64,000 nt of DNA from Rhizobium sp. Root482 (GTDB lineage: Bacteria; Pseudomonadota; Alphaproteobacteria; Rhizobiales; Rhizobiaceae): the NCBI RefSeq assembly GCF_001426565.1, contig NZ_LMFA01000012.1, forward strand, positions 646,531-710,530, written 5' to 3'. Under the pieces are notes generated by a model that saw only the letters and a program-made list of their open reading frames with translations, was not told the DNA's origin and searched no databases. Positions within the stretch are counted from its first letter, which is position 1; the number at the start of each line of letters is the position of its first letter. Shown here piece by piece: positions 10,258 through 19,028 of the stretch. The position numbers and the translations under genes were made by a program.

Positions 10258-12537
10258 TCAGAGATTCGCTGCGGCGATCGCCTCGTTGTGTTTCGCCAGT
10301 GCCTGCTGGGCGGCGGCGGCAACGTCGGCGTTTCGCTCGCCTCCCGCGACCTGCACCGTCGGGAAGGCGGGCTTGATGCCGGCGTCGTGGAACGCCCTGT
10401 TGATCATCATCAGCGCGCGCCGCTTGAGGGTGAATTGCTCGCCGGGGATGGTGGTGAACTTCATGCGTAGAATCAGGCCTGAATCCCCCATGCTGTCGAT
10501 GCCCTGCATCTTCAGCGGCTGGATGGTTATCGGCGCGAGTTCCGGATCGACCAGCAGTTCCTGTCCGATTTTCTTGATGATCTTGCGCGCCTTGTCCACG
10601 TCTGTGTCGTAGCCGACGGTAATTGTCAGCTTCTCGACGACCCAGTCCCGGCTGAGGTTCTGGACGGCGCCGAGCTCACTGAACGGCACGATGTAGACCG
10701 CTCCGCGATGATGGCGCAGCTTCACGGATCGCAGGCTGAACGATTCGACCGTTCCCTTGTAGCTGCCGCTCGATACGTACTCGCCGACCCGGAAGGCATC
10801 GTCGAGCAGGTAGAACATGCCGCTGATAATATCCTTCACCACGGTCTGTGCGCCGAAGCCGATCGCAACCCCGACAACCCCTGCCCCGGCAATCAACGGT
10901 GCGATCTCGATGCCCATCGCCGACAGGGCCATCATGATGGCGACCGCGACGAACAGGATCATCAGCACGTTTTTCAGGATGGGCAGCAGGGTGCGGATGC
11001 GCGCGCGCCGGCGTTCGCGGTCGCTTCCGGCCTCGTGGGCCAGTTCCGTCTCGACCAGCTTGCTGTCGATGAGTACCTTGACGACATTCCAGATCAGGTC
11101 GATCACCAAGAGGATGATGCCTGCGCTCAATGCCCCGCGCATCAACCGAAGCGGCACCGAATCCTGACTGGTAATGCCTCTCAGATTTATGTCGAGCACA
11201 TTGGCCACCAGAACGATGGCTCCGACGATAAGCGCGGCCCGGATGCCCCGCTCGATCATGACGGACGCGACGCTTGGTCGGGTCTGAACGACGGCGACGA
11301 CTTCGGAACCGCTGCCGGTTTCAGCCACGGGGGCATCACTGTCATCGACAATATCGACAATATCGACAGGCGCGTCATCCTCTGCGGCCTCGCTGACAAC
11401 TATGTTTGTCTTGAGCAGGTTGTCGACGGACGCCCGTGTCAGGGCGATTGCACCCGGCAGTGCGGCTGCAACGACGGCGATCCAGAATGGCTTCATCATT
11501 CCGGCCACCCAGAGGAGCCACAGAGAGACGGAATAGACTGTCCAGAGCCATGTGCGGGTGCGAACACCGATGCGGGTGAAGCGCCCCGTCGGCTCCACCG
11601 CGTAGGAAGGCACCGGCGTGTTCCACGCGGCCTCGAGGCCGAGAATGAGAAGAATGAGCCCAAGCGCGTAGGCCGCGACCTGACGGCAATTGTCCGAAAA
11701 GCCGAGCGTGGCCATCAGGTGGACGGTCACGACGCCGAAGGCGTACCAGCCGACGATGTATCCGAGCCGCTTCGCCCAATGCGCGGCCGCCTCATCGCCG
11801 ACCGGAACGACCCGGAAGCGCACGGTGTTTCCCGGGCCAACCGATCCGGATGGCGCAAGCAGGAAGTCGAACGTGACGCGCGCAAGCCGGAAGATGACCA
11901 CGGCGAAGAGGTAGACGACGACGGTTTCGCGAACCAATGGCGGCCATTCGAAGACGAGGAAGAGGCCGATGCTTCCCAAGGCGAAGGCCAGGACGTAGCA
12001 GGTCGCCCAGAGCAGCCTGACGGAGATCGCAACGAGCTTGTCGCGTGGGGTCATGACCTGAAGCGAGGCGATCCAGGCGCGCCAGCCGCGGCTGGCCCAC
12101 CAGAACAACCATTGCGCCGCCAATCCGGCCGCCACGAAGGCGAGCACGAAGAAAATGGGGCGTGCACTTCCACTGATGTCCAGCTCGGCTTGCAGCACGG
12201 CGGCGGCCTTTGCTGCTTCGGCCGGAAACTCCCGAAGTCCGTCGAGAAGTCGCGCCGCTTGCGCACGGAATGTCGTGGCGAACCCGGCATAGGAAGCCGG
12301 TTCATCGACGGAGACCGATGGATTGGGCGCAGCCGCGGGCTTCACGCTCAGAAGCCATGCCTTCACCTGCGGGTCCGCGGCCAGATCGAGGAATTGCTGG
12401 ACTTTCTCCGCCTGGGCGGGTTCCGGAGGGGCGGCCTGGGCGAATGCCGATTGCTGGGTAGCATTTATTCCGAGGACAAGGAAAAAGGCGAAGATTGCCA
12501 TGCGGGCGAGGACAGCAATCGGGTAGGAAGCCAACAT
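10258..12537 (-). CDS. Large MscS-family mechanosensitive ion channel
   Basis: The 758-residue protein starts with a signal sequence, then a periplasmic helical region and many membrane helices. The C-terminal third is the MscS pore and cytoplasmic vestibule: the glycine/alanine-rich pore helix LIAGAGVVGVAIGFGAQTVV, then DIISGMFYLLDDAFRVGEYV. Such channels open under hypo-osmotic stress. The ATG at 12537 begins 5 bases after the upstream gene; a start at 12579 inside that gene is possible. The length resembles YbiO/YnaI-like channels rather than MscS itself. It is co-transcribed with the DUF900 hydrolase. Confidence 0.9.
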   Translation of the reverse strand: MLASYPIAVLARMAIFAFFLVLGINATQQSAFAQAAPPEPAQAEKVQQFLDLAADPQVKAWLLSVKPAAAPNPSVSVDEPASYAGFATTFRAQAARLLDGLREFPAEAAKAAAVLQAELDISGSARPIFFVLAFVAAGLAAQWLFWWASRGWRAWIASLQVMTPRDKLVAISVRLLWATCYVLAFALGSIGLFLVFEWPPLVRETVVVYLFAVVIFRLARVTFDFLLAPSGSVGPGNTVRFRVVPVGDEAAAHWAKRLGYIVGWYAFGVVTVHLMATLGFSDNCRQVAAYALGLILLILGLEAAWNTPVPSYAVEPTGRFTRIGVRTRTWLWTVYSVSLWLLWVAGMMKPFWIAVVAAALPGAIALTRASVDNLLKTNIVVSEAAEDDAPVDIVDIVDDSDAPVAETGSGSEVVAVVQTRPSVASVMIERGIRAALIVGAIVLVANVLDINLRGITSQDSVPLRLMRGALSAGIILLVIDLIWNVVKVLIDSKLVETELAHEAGSDRERRRARIRTLLPILKNVLMILFVAVAIMMALSAMGIEIAPLIAGAGVVGVAIGFGAQTVVKDIISGMFYLLDDAFRVGEYVSSGSYKGTVESFSLRSVKLRHHRGAVYIVPFSELGAVQNLSRDWVVEKLTITVGYDTDVDKARKIIKKIGQELLVDPELAPITIQPLKMQGIDSMGDSGLILRMKFTTIPGEQFTLKRRALMMINRAFHDAGIKPAFPTVQVAGGERNADVAAAAQQALAKHNEAIAAANL

Positions 12538-12542
12538 TTGCA

Positions 12543-13802
12543 CTACTTTCTGCAATTCGCGGAATCTGGGGGTTTGCATTCCGTCAGAGGCTTCCGCCGT
12601 GACGCGTTCGAGGGGCCGAGTGCACCAAGCTGGTCCGAATAATTGTTGCGGGTATCGGCGTCCACAACAGCCACCGGGGCCGCCAGGATCAGCCCGGCGG
12701 CATTGCCGGCCGCGGCCGCCGCGCCCGTCGTTGCGGCGAGTATCTTGTCGCCGAAGCCAACGCGGCTGTCCGTCAACGTCTGGCCGTCCGAGATGCGCGC
12801 ACCGATGAGACGGACGATCTCGGGCGATTCGGCGAATTTGCCGTGGTTGAGCCTGTCGCCCGCCTTCACCTTGGTCAGGTCAATGACCTGGATTTCCGCG
12901 TCCGCGAGTTCCTGCTTGTAAGGCTCCGTTTCCGGATCGATGGAGCCCAGGCGCGCGACATCGCCCCAGACGCGGCGTGAGACGGCCAATGCCTTGTCGT
13001 CACGCGAGACGAACAGGGTAAACTGCGGATGAGGGTCGCCCATATCGACGATCTGCGAGCGGAAGACATCGACATCGACGTCTGGAGCCGCAAGCATCAC
13101 GTTTTTAAACTTGGCCGGGAGCTTGCCATTGCGGATTGCCATCTGCCGGAGCGCTTCCAGCGTCAGCCAGTTGCCCATCGAATGCGCCAGGATCGAGACT
13201 TCCTTCACCTCGCGGTCGTCGGCGAGATACTGGAACAGGTTCTCAAGCGCGTTGCGGGTGTAGTTGGTGCTTTCGCGATCATATCCATAGGCGAGCAGGC
13301 TCCCGCGCGACGGCCAGGTGACGAGGATCGGCGCACTGTGGACGCGCGAATCGCGGACAATCTGGGCGAAGCGGTACACGCTGTCTTCGAATTTCGTGTT
13401 GAAGCCATGGATGAACACCAGCGCGCTTCCATCCGGCGTTTTCCTGACGGATGCGCTGAGCCAGGCCTTGGCGGCATCGATGTCGATCATTTCGGCCTTG
13501 AGTGCCGCAAAATCCGTAGCCGGATCCGGGGGAAGCTTTTTCGGCCATGACACTTCGCCGATCTTGCGGACATCGTCGGCAGGCACGGAAACCGTGATGC
13601 TGGCGAAATTCGGCGCCCGCGCCCGCTCACCCGTGAACATCTCACCGGGAACGGCCGATTGGCTCCTGGTGGTCGTAATCAGCATGTCCACCTTGTGAGA
13701 CTGCGGCGCACTGTCCGCGACCGGCGTCAGCACATCCTTCACGTGGCCACCACATCCGCACAACAGGACCAGCAGTCCGCAGAGCACCATCCGATGCAGC
13801 AT
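12543..13802 (-). CDS. DUF900 alpha/beta hydrolase, probable lipoprotein
   Basis: The 419-residue protein has the alpha/beta-hydrolase oxyanion element LVFIHGFNTKFEDSV, the nucleophile elbow ILAHSMGNWL (G/A-x-S-x-G) and an FVSRDDKAL segment for the acid, as in the DUF900 group of predicted esterases. The N-terminus MLHRMVLCGLLVLLCGCGG is a signal peptide with a cysteine in lipobox position. I place the start at 13802, downstream of AAAGGAGGTG (spacing is long); ATGs at 13859 and 13853 are alternatives. It precedes mscS by 5 bases; substrate unknown. Confidence 0.85.
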   Translation of the reverse strand: MLHRMVLCGLLVLLCGCGGHVKDVLTPVADSAPQSHKVDMLITTTRSQSAVPGEMFTGERARAPNFASITVSVPADDVRKIGEVSWPKKLPPDPATDFAALKAEMIDIDAAKAWLSASVRKTPDGSALVFIHGFNTKFEDSVYRFAQIVRDSRVHSAPILVTWPSRGSLLAYGYDRESTNYTRNALENLFQYLADDREVKEVSILAHSMGNWLTLEALRQMAIRNGKLPAKFKNVMLAAPDVDVDVFRSQIVDMGDPHPQFTLFVSRDDKALAVSRRVWGDVARLGSIDPETEPYKQELADAEIQVIDLTKVKAGDRLNHGKFAESPEIVRLIGARISDGQTLTDSRVGFGDKILAATTGAAAAAGNAAGLILAAPVAVVDADTRNNYSDQLGALGPSNASRRKPLTECKPPDSANCRK

Positions 13803-14250
13803 CGACCTGGCGGACACCTCCTTTGCCCCGATGACTTGAATTTCATCTTTCATTGGCATGCCACCCGTTTATCCGGCATCTGTTCCGGACACATATTTCA
13901 CGGTCGTTCGATGCATGCCTGCTGGTGCAGCAACGGCGATATCCGGGCTGCCAAAAGCGACTGAACATCGAACCACAGTTGCACCTGCGAGACAGCCCAT
14001 TGTCGGACCGGCAGCGATCGGCCTACCCACCCCCAATATCCGCCCCCACTGAGCCATGGCCCCTCTTGCGCACATTCAAAAATTCGTCCTGCGACGCCGC
14101 ATTGCGCTGCCGCGGTATGCTCCGATGGAGATGAGGCCGTCGGCGCCGATCACATGGGCGCACTATGCAGACGCGGGGTCGCGGCCGGGAGTATGTTACT
14201 GTAACCTACATGGCGAATGGTGCAGGAAAAGACCGACGTCGGTTTCCAGG
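13803..14250. other. Intergenic region upstream of the DUF900-mscS operon
   Basis: About 450 bases without a convincing gene. It holds the promoter of the minus-strand operon and, at 14191-14209, an imperfect copy of the palindrome found at 16047-16065. Confidence 0.5.
14191..14209. promoter_or_regulatory. Imperfect palindrome, copy 2 (GTATGTTAC-T-GTAACCTAC)
   Basis: Nine-base arms around one central base with a single mismatch. It is the same motif as 16047-16065, in inverted orientation, and flanks the regulator gene 14251-16008 on the other side. It is also upstream of the DUF900-mscS operon. Confidence 0.6.
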
Positions 14251-16008
14251 CTACCGATCCGCCGAGGCCGTGAGAGAGTGGGCATCGACAGGTATGTTCA
14301 CCCCGGACTTGCGCAATCCCGCTGCCAGCCGTTCAAGATCCTTCGGCTGCATATTGTGGGAGCGCATTTCAGCGAAGAAATCGGGAACGACGTCCGGACG
14401 CATACCGACGAAGATGCCGCCTTCCCTCCTGGCGTCGTCCATCAACCCCGCTTGCGCATAGATGATGGCGGCAACCCCGTGGAAAAGCGGAAATTTCTGC
14501 AGGTCGGCCTGCCGGATCAAGGCAACGGCGGCCTGATTGTCGCCAAGCATATGCGCTGCCAAGGCGCGGGTTCCACGATAGAAACCGCCTCCGCCCGGAT
14601 TATATGCAATGGCCTTGTCGAGAAGAGATGCACCCCGTTGCCACTGCCCCATGACCGCCAGGCGCGCTCCAAACTCGCCCATCAGTTCCGTGTCGTTGGG
14701 ATTTTTCGCTAAGGCCTGTTCGCCGACGCGGACTGCCTCCGCGGCCTCCTGGTTGAAGAACAGCGCGGTCATCTGCGCCTGCAGTGCGCGGGTGTTGTCC
14801 GGTTCGATCAGTATCGCCTTTCGAGCTGCCTGCAGCGCCCGGCCGATGGAAGGGGGACTGCCCTCAATCCGATTGAACCCGTATCGATCCTCGTCGAGAT
14901 AGATCATCGACAACATTGCCCATGCGGTGGCGTATGCGGGATAGTTCGCGACCGCATCCTCCAGGCAGCTTCGTACGATCGCGTGGGCTTTGGGGCTGAG
15001 TTCCGTGCGATAGGTATAGAATTTGAGCGTGCATTCGTAGGCGCCAAGGTCCTCGGGAGGGGGCCTGGATGCGTCCGCCTGGGCCATGATGCCATAGGGT
15101 TGCGCTATGGCCATCGCAACCCGGTTCGCGACGTCGGTCTGCACGGGAAACAGATCATGGAGCCGGACATCGTCGTCATAGGTCTGGGACCACAGGATCC
15201 CGCCGTCGCGCGTATCGACCAGACGGGCGCTCACCCTCATCCGCTGGCCCGAGACCCTCACGCCTCCCATGAGAAGATAGCCTGCGCCGAGCCGTTCGCG
15301 GATCTCTGCCACGTCGATGTCGGGTGCAAGAGCCGTCGAGGTCTCGCGGCCGAAGACCTTGATCTCCTTGAACCGCGGCAACGTCGTCATCAACTCCTCG
15401 GTGAGGCCCGCCGCATAGAGCTTCGCGTCCGGGCCTCCCAGGTCGGCGAAAGGTGCTACAATCACGGTCGGCTCATCAGGGTGAATATTTTTCGAAGCGG
15501 AGCTCATCCATATCGCGCTGCCAAGACCAGCAACCACCACGACTGCGGCAGCGGTTGCCGCCAGTGCTAATCGCCCCCGTGCCGGCTTTTGAGGAATGGC
15601 GGCGGGAACGAAGCGCTTCGTGTCGGGTTCGCATTCGGCGGGCGGCGGCATGATGCGGGAGAAGACCGGGATGTAGCCGCCCTTGGGAACATCGATCCGA
15701 ACGGGGTCGTTCTGCCCGGCAATCAGATAATAGCGCTCCAGCGCGCGCCGCAAGCGTCCGGCTTCGATCCGGACGACGGGATCCTCCTGGGTAAAACGCC
15801 GGTCCCGCCTGAAGACTTCAAGCGCGATGGCGTAACCCTTGATGCGATCCGCCCGGCCAGCAAGGGATTCTTCGATGATATAGGTGAGGAAGGCTGCCCC
15901 CCGGCCCACGGTCGGAAACTCGGAGCTCGTAAGGATCCGTTCGAGCTGCGCGCGGATTTCCTCCGGGCACGGCGACTGGCGGCTCTCGACAGCATTGGAA
16001 GTCCGCAT
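14251..16008 (-). CDS. Membrane-anchored winged-helix/TolB-N/TPR regulator
   Basis: The start at 16008 has an AAGGGGGGC ribosome site; the product is 585 residues. Residues 1-120 form a domain (FLTYIIEESLAGRADRIKGY, DPVVRIEAGRLRRALERYY) that opens many rhizobial proteins annotated as adenylate-cyclase-like or CadC-like regulators and resembles a winged helix. One membrane helix follows (LALAATAAAVVVVAGLGSAI), then a TolB-N-like domain starting VIVAPFADLGG, and TPR-type helices to the end. No cyclase catalytic domain is visible. Position and divergence suggest control of the adjacent HlyD/DUF2955 operon; this is inference. Confidence 0.75.
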   Translation of the reverse strand: MRTSNAVESRQSPCPEEIRAQLERILTSSEFPTVGRGAAFLTYIIEESLAGRADRIKGYAIALEVFRRDRRFTQEDPVVRIEAGRLRRALERYYLIAGQNDPVRIDVPKGGYIPVFSRIMPPPAECEPDTKRFVPAAIPQKPARGRLALAATAAAVVVVAGLGSAIWMSSASKNIHPDEPTVIVAPFADLGGPDAKLYAAGLTEELMTTLPRFKEIKVFGRETSTALAPDIDVAEIRERLGAGYLLMGGVRVSGQRMRVSARLVDTRDGGILWSQTYDDDVRLHDLFPVQTDVANRVAMAIAQPYGIMAQADASRPPPEDLGAYECTLKFYTYRTELSPKAHAIVRSCLEDAVANYPAYATAWAMLSMIYLDEDRYGFNRIEGSPPSIGRALQAARKAILIEPDNTRALQAQMTALFFNQEAAEAVRVGEQALAKNPNDTELMGEFGARLAVMGQWQRGASLLDKAIAYNPGGGGFYRGTRALAAHMLGDNQAAVALIRQADLQKFPLFHGVAAIIYAQAGLMDDARREGGIFVGMRPDVVPDFFAEMRSHNMQPKDLERLAAGLRKSGVNIPVDAHSLTASADR

Positions 16009-16046
16009 GGTCCGCCCCCCTTGCATCGGAGAACCCAGCAGAGCCT

Positions 16047-16065
16047 GTATGTTACCGTAACATAC
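16047..16065. promoter_or_regulatory. Perfect palindrome between divergent regulator and efflux operon
   Basis: GTATGTTAC-C-GTAACATAC, 9-bp arms with one central base, lies 39 bases upstream of the minus-strand regulator and 98 bases upstream of the plus-strand operon. The form is that of a dimeric repressor operator (TetR-like sites often have a TTAC-N-GTAA core). The protein that binds it is not identified. Confidence 0.75.
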
Positions 16066-16162
16066 TCCCCATGGGTGCCTCGATGCGTCACACTATGGCT
16101 TGCAACTGCATATTCCGGAACACGCTACTGGTGTAATCTTTTAGCAGAAGGAAATCAACTAT

Positions 16163-16423
16163 ATGGGTGAGGACGCTAACGCCGCCATACGCCGTTTTCC
16201 AGACCGCAGCCGCGCGATAAGCGATCTCTTTGCCCGCGATGAAGGCTTCCGCGACATGTGCACCGATTTCGCAACCGCCGAAGCCGAGTTGCAGCGCTGG
16301 CGGGCGTCAGAAGATCCGAGACGGGAGCGACGGATCGACGAATATCTGGTCCTCGTCGAAGACCTGGCTGTGGAAATCGCAAACACCCTCGATGCAACCT
16401 CTTTCGCGCCCTTTTCAAAATGA
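16163..16423 (+). CDS. Small conserved hypothetical protein (86 aa)
   Basis: A charged, helical protein: IRRFPDRSRAISDLFARDEG, then ATAEAELQRWRASEDPRR and a RRIDEYLVLVEDLAVEI helix. I recognise this type as a short uncharacterised protein of rhizobia and related bacteria, often near efflux genes. It is the first gene of the operon leading to HlyD and DUF2955. There is no signal peptide or membrane segment. Function unknown. Confidence 0.75.
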   Translation: MGEDANAAIRRFPDRSRAISDLFARDEGFRDMCTDFATAEAELQRWRASEDPRRERRIDEYLVLVEDLAVEIANTLDATSFAPFSK

Positions 16424-16448
16424 TGACCCTTATTCCTCGCGAAAAGGC

Positions 16449-16592
16449 ATGGCGAGGAAATCCCATATCGAAGTCGATCGTTCGATCGGTGAAACAATTG
16501 CCAGTTTCTTCGTGCTGGGTGGTGGTTTCCGGGACGAGTTTCGCGCATTGTTCATTCGCGACAGCCGTGTCGCCCCGGTTTCAGTAGAATAG
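16449..16592 (+). CDS. Possible small protein (47 aa) before hlyD-like gene
   Basis: An ATG at 16449 preceded by AAAAGG opens a 47-codon frame (MARKSHIEVDRSIGETIASF ... APVSVE) ending at TAG 3 bases before the HlyD-type gene start. It fills almost all of the space between its neighbours (25 and 3 bases), which supports a real coding sequence. No family is recognised. It may instead be leader sequence. Confidence 0.45.
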   Translation: MARKSHIEVDRSIGETIASFFVLGGGFRDEFRALFIRDSRVAPVSVE

Positions 16593-16595
16593 GAC

Positions 16596-17705
16596 GTGAC
16601 ATTGACTTCCGATCAGCTTCCAACCGAGCCCTCCCCTGAAACGCCGCCTGCAAATCCATTGCGAAGGGTCGCAGTGGTCATCACGCTGCTTGCAGTCGTG
16701 TTGTTCGTGCTCTCCGTCTTCATGGAGCGCCGGACGCCTTCGACCTCGCAGGCACATGTCCAAGCCTACGTCGTCGGAATTGCATCGGAAGTGGCGGGGC
16801 GCGTCATCGAGGTCAACGTTACGGACAACTCCTTGGTCGAGCCCGAGCAGGTGCTCTTCCGCATCGACCCGACCCGCTACGAGATCGCAGTGGCGGAGGC
16901 AGAGGCGACGCTTGCCCGCGTCGGGCAGACAATCGGTGCATCGACGGCGCAGGTCGATGCGGTGCAGGCCCGTCTTGTCGAGGCGCAGGCGAACCGCGAC
17001 AATGCCAGCGAACAGATGGGCCGCGTCTCCGAACTCACCAAACGCGGCGTCTATGCCGAGGTGAAGCTCGACGAGGCCACACTGGTGTTCGAGCAGGCAG
17101 AGGCGGCGGTGAAGGGCGCCGAAGCCGACCTGCTTGCCGCACAGGAGGATCTCGGTCCGGCGGGCAATGACAATCCACAATTGAAGGAGGCGCTTGCTGC
17201 CCTTGAGCGTGCGCAGCTCGATCTGCTGCGCACGACCGTACGGGCACCCTCCGGCGGCGTGGTGACCAATCTCCAGCTTTCCATCGGCAAGGTGGTCAGT
17301 GTCGGACAGTCGGCCATGACCTTCATCGATGCCGGCACGGTCTGGATCGCCGCGGCGTTCAAGGAAAACAGCCTCGAAAACGTGGCGGTCGGCAACCGGG
17401 CGGAAATCCTGTTCGATGCCCTGCCCGGCAAGCTGTTTCCAGCCACGGTCGAGAGCGTCGGCTTCGGCATATCGCAGAATGACACCGATCCGAACACGGG
17501 CCTTCCCAAGATCCGGAACGACAGCGGCTGGGTCCAGGAGGCACAGCGATTTCCCGTCCGCCTGACGCTCGATGACGGGCGCCCGAAAGGCGTGCGTTAT
17601 GGATCCCAGGTTACGGCCGTTATCTATACCGGAGACAATCCGGTGACGAATGCATGGGGAGCGCTGCGGATCCGCATCATGGCGTTGCTCACCTATGTCA
17701 ATTGA
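16596..17705 (+). CDS. HlyD/EmrA-type membrane fusion protein
   Basis: The 369-residue periplasmic adaptor begins with a GTG, has one N-terminal membrane helix (VAVVITLLAVVLFVLSVFME), a lipoyl/barrel-sandwich half (YVVGIASEVAGRVIEVNVTD ... VLFRIDPTRYE), a long alpha-helical hairpin, and the returning half RAPSGGVVTNLQLSIGKVVS. It would link an inner-membrane transporter to an outer-membrane factor. Its partner is the DUF2955 protein overlapping it by 11 bases, an arrangement like the AaeA/AaeB aromatic-acid efflux pair. Substrate unknown. Confidence 0.92.
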   Translation: MTLTSDQLPTEPSPETPPANPLRRVAVVITLLAVVLFVLSVFMERRTPSTSQAHVQAYVVGIASEVAGRVIEVNVTDNSLVEPEQVLFRIDPTRYEIAVAEAEATLARVGQTIGASTAQVDAVQARLVEAQANRDNASEQMGRVSELTKRGVYAEVKLDEATLVFEQAEAAVKGAEADLLAAQEDLGPAGNDNPQLKEALAALERAQLDLLRTTVRAPSGGVVTNLQLSIGKVVSVGQSAMTFIDAGTVWIAAAFKENSLENVAVGNRAEILFDALPGKLFPATVESVGFGISQNDTDPNTGLPKIRNDSGWVQEAQRFPVRLTLDDGRPKGVRYGSQVTAVIYTGDNPVTNAWGALRIRIMALLTYVN

Positions 17706-18714
17706 GCTCCAGGCCGGAGTGCAAAAGAGAAAGGGACTGCGGGTAGCCCTCGCAGTCTCTGCGCTGTTCGTGATCTCGGTAGCCTCCGGCGCGCTGGTGC
17801 CATTCCTCGGCCCGCTCTTCGCCGCTCAGTTCCTGCTTTCCGGTTCGCAGTCCATGACACTGGGCAAGGCCATCGCCATGGGCCTGTTCGTCCTGGTCGC
17901 CGGCGTCGTGATGATGATGCTGACCTCATGGTTCGGCGATCGCCCAACGACATTCCTGCTGCTGTTGGGCTTGATCTACTTTTCCTGCTTCGTCGCCCAG
18001 ACGGCCGGATTGGGTGGAGCCAAAATCTTTCTCCTCCTCGTGGTCGCGGTGATGGTGCCTCTGCTTGGTATCCTCAACGAGGAACTGGCGGCCTCCATCC
18101 TGTCGATCCTCGTCGGCGGGGTGCTGGGCGGGGCGGCGGTCACCTGGCTCGCCTATCTCGTCATTCCCGAACCCCATCTTGCCGAAGAGGCAGTGCCCCC
18201 TACCGGCACGGCGGGGCCGGACTATCTGCGGGCACTGGCCAACGCGGCAATCCTGCTTCTGATCGTTGCGATCTGCCTGACCAGCCACAACCTGACATCC
18301 GCGGTCGTCATACCGGTCACCGTGGCATCACTGCTCGGACAGATCGATATCGGGCAGAGCGGCCGTGCCTCGATCGGCCTGATGGTCGTCAACCTGTTTG
18401 GCGGTATCCTTGCCTCCGTCGGCTATGCAGTCTTAGGCCTGCGGCCGAACCTTTTCTGGATGTTCGTTATCGTGCTCGTCATCTGCCTTGTGCTCGGCGG
18501 TCGCGCCGCAGCACAGTCATCCCACGCCAAGGTCTACGGCGGCGCGCTGACGATCTTCCTCATCCTGTTCGGGTTGGGTGTCTCTCCCCTGCCCGGCAGC
18601 GCGGCTGAATCGTTCTCGACCCGAATTCTGTTCGTCATGATCGCGATCGGTTACACCTTGCTGATGACCGCCCTCCTGTGGCGGCCACGGCCAGCCACAG
18701 CCGCGATGTCCTGA
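17695..18714 (+). CDS. DUF2955 membrane protein (FUSC-like efflux partner)
   Basis: A 339-residue integral membrane protein with about ten helices in two halves, with GALVPFLGPLFAAQFLL and a SRASIG-type region (QSGRASIGLMVVNLFGGI) in the second half. It belongs to the DUF2955 group related to FUSC/AaeB transporters and lacks the large soluble domain of AaeB. The ATG at 17695 overlaps the adaptor gene, so both are translated together. The role in export is inferred from pairing with the HlyD protein. Confidence 0.85.
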   Translation: MSIELQAGVQKRKGLRVALAVSALFVISVASGALVPFLGPLFAAQFLLSGSQSMTLGKAIAMGLFVLVAGVVMMMLTSWFGDRPTTFLLLLGLIYFSCFVAQTAGLGGAKIFLLLVVAVMVPLLGILNEELAASILSILVGGVLGGAAVTWLAYLVIPEPHLAEEAVPPTGTAGPDYLRALANAAILLLIVAICLTSHNLTSAVVIPVTVASLLGQIDIGQSGRASIGLMVVNLFGGILASVGYAVLGLRPNLFWMFVIVLVICLVLGGRAAAQSSHAKVYGGALTIFLILFGLGVSPLPGSAAESFSTRILFVMIAIGYTLLMTALLWRPRPATAAMS

Positions 18715-19028
18715 TTTTGGCAATACGGCGATGACGGGACGGCTGCGAGATCACTCTGGTAATCTTCCGGGAAATCTGCGAAAGCCTGTCGTCCGCAAGG
18801 ACCGGGCGCGGCTGCTATTGGTTTTAGAATAGGGCCGGGCGGGTTGATTGACGTCTCTCCTGCTGCCACGAAACAACGTGGCCGTCCATTTTCGCACTTG
18901 CCGGCTCGCGTCAGCGACGGCGCTGCGATGCCGCAAGAGCACTCGCCCACCTGATGATCGCCATGCCGTCCGCCACGCGCAAGCAAGGCGGACTAGGCTG
19001 GTCTCATCTGTTTTTTGAGACGGCAGCG
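18715..19028. other. Intergenic region before the TPR glycosyltransferase gene
   Basis: About 310 bases with no supported gene. Open frames here on both strands are short and unlike any family I know. It must hold the promoter of the gene at 19029. Confidence 0.45.

Noticed and set aside
10708..12642. 644-codon plus-strand frame opposite mscS
   Set aside because: Rich in Asp/His/Gly/Arg as expected from reading GC-rich coding DNA backwards; the MscS channel on the minus strand is clear.
18651..18986. 111-codon minus-strand frame after the DUF2955 gene
   Set aside because: Overlaps the DUF2955 3' end, with no ribosome site or similarity.
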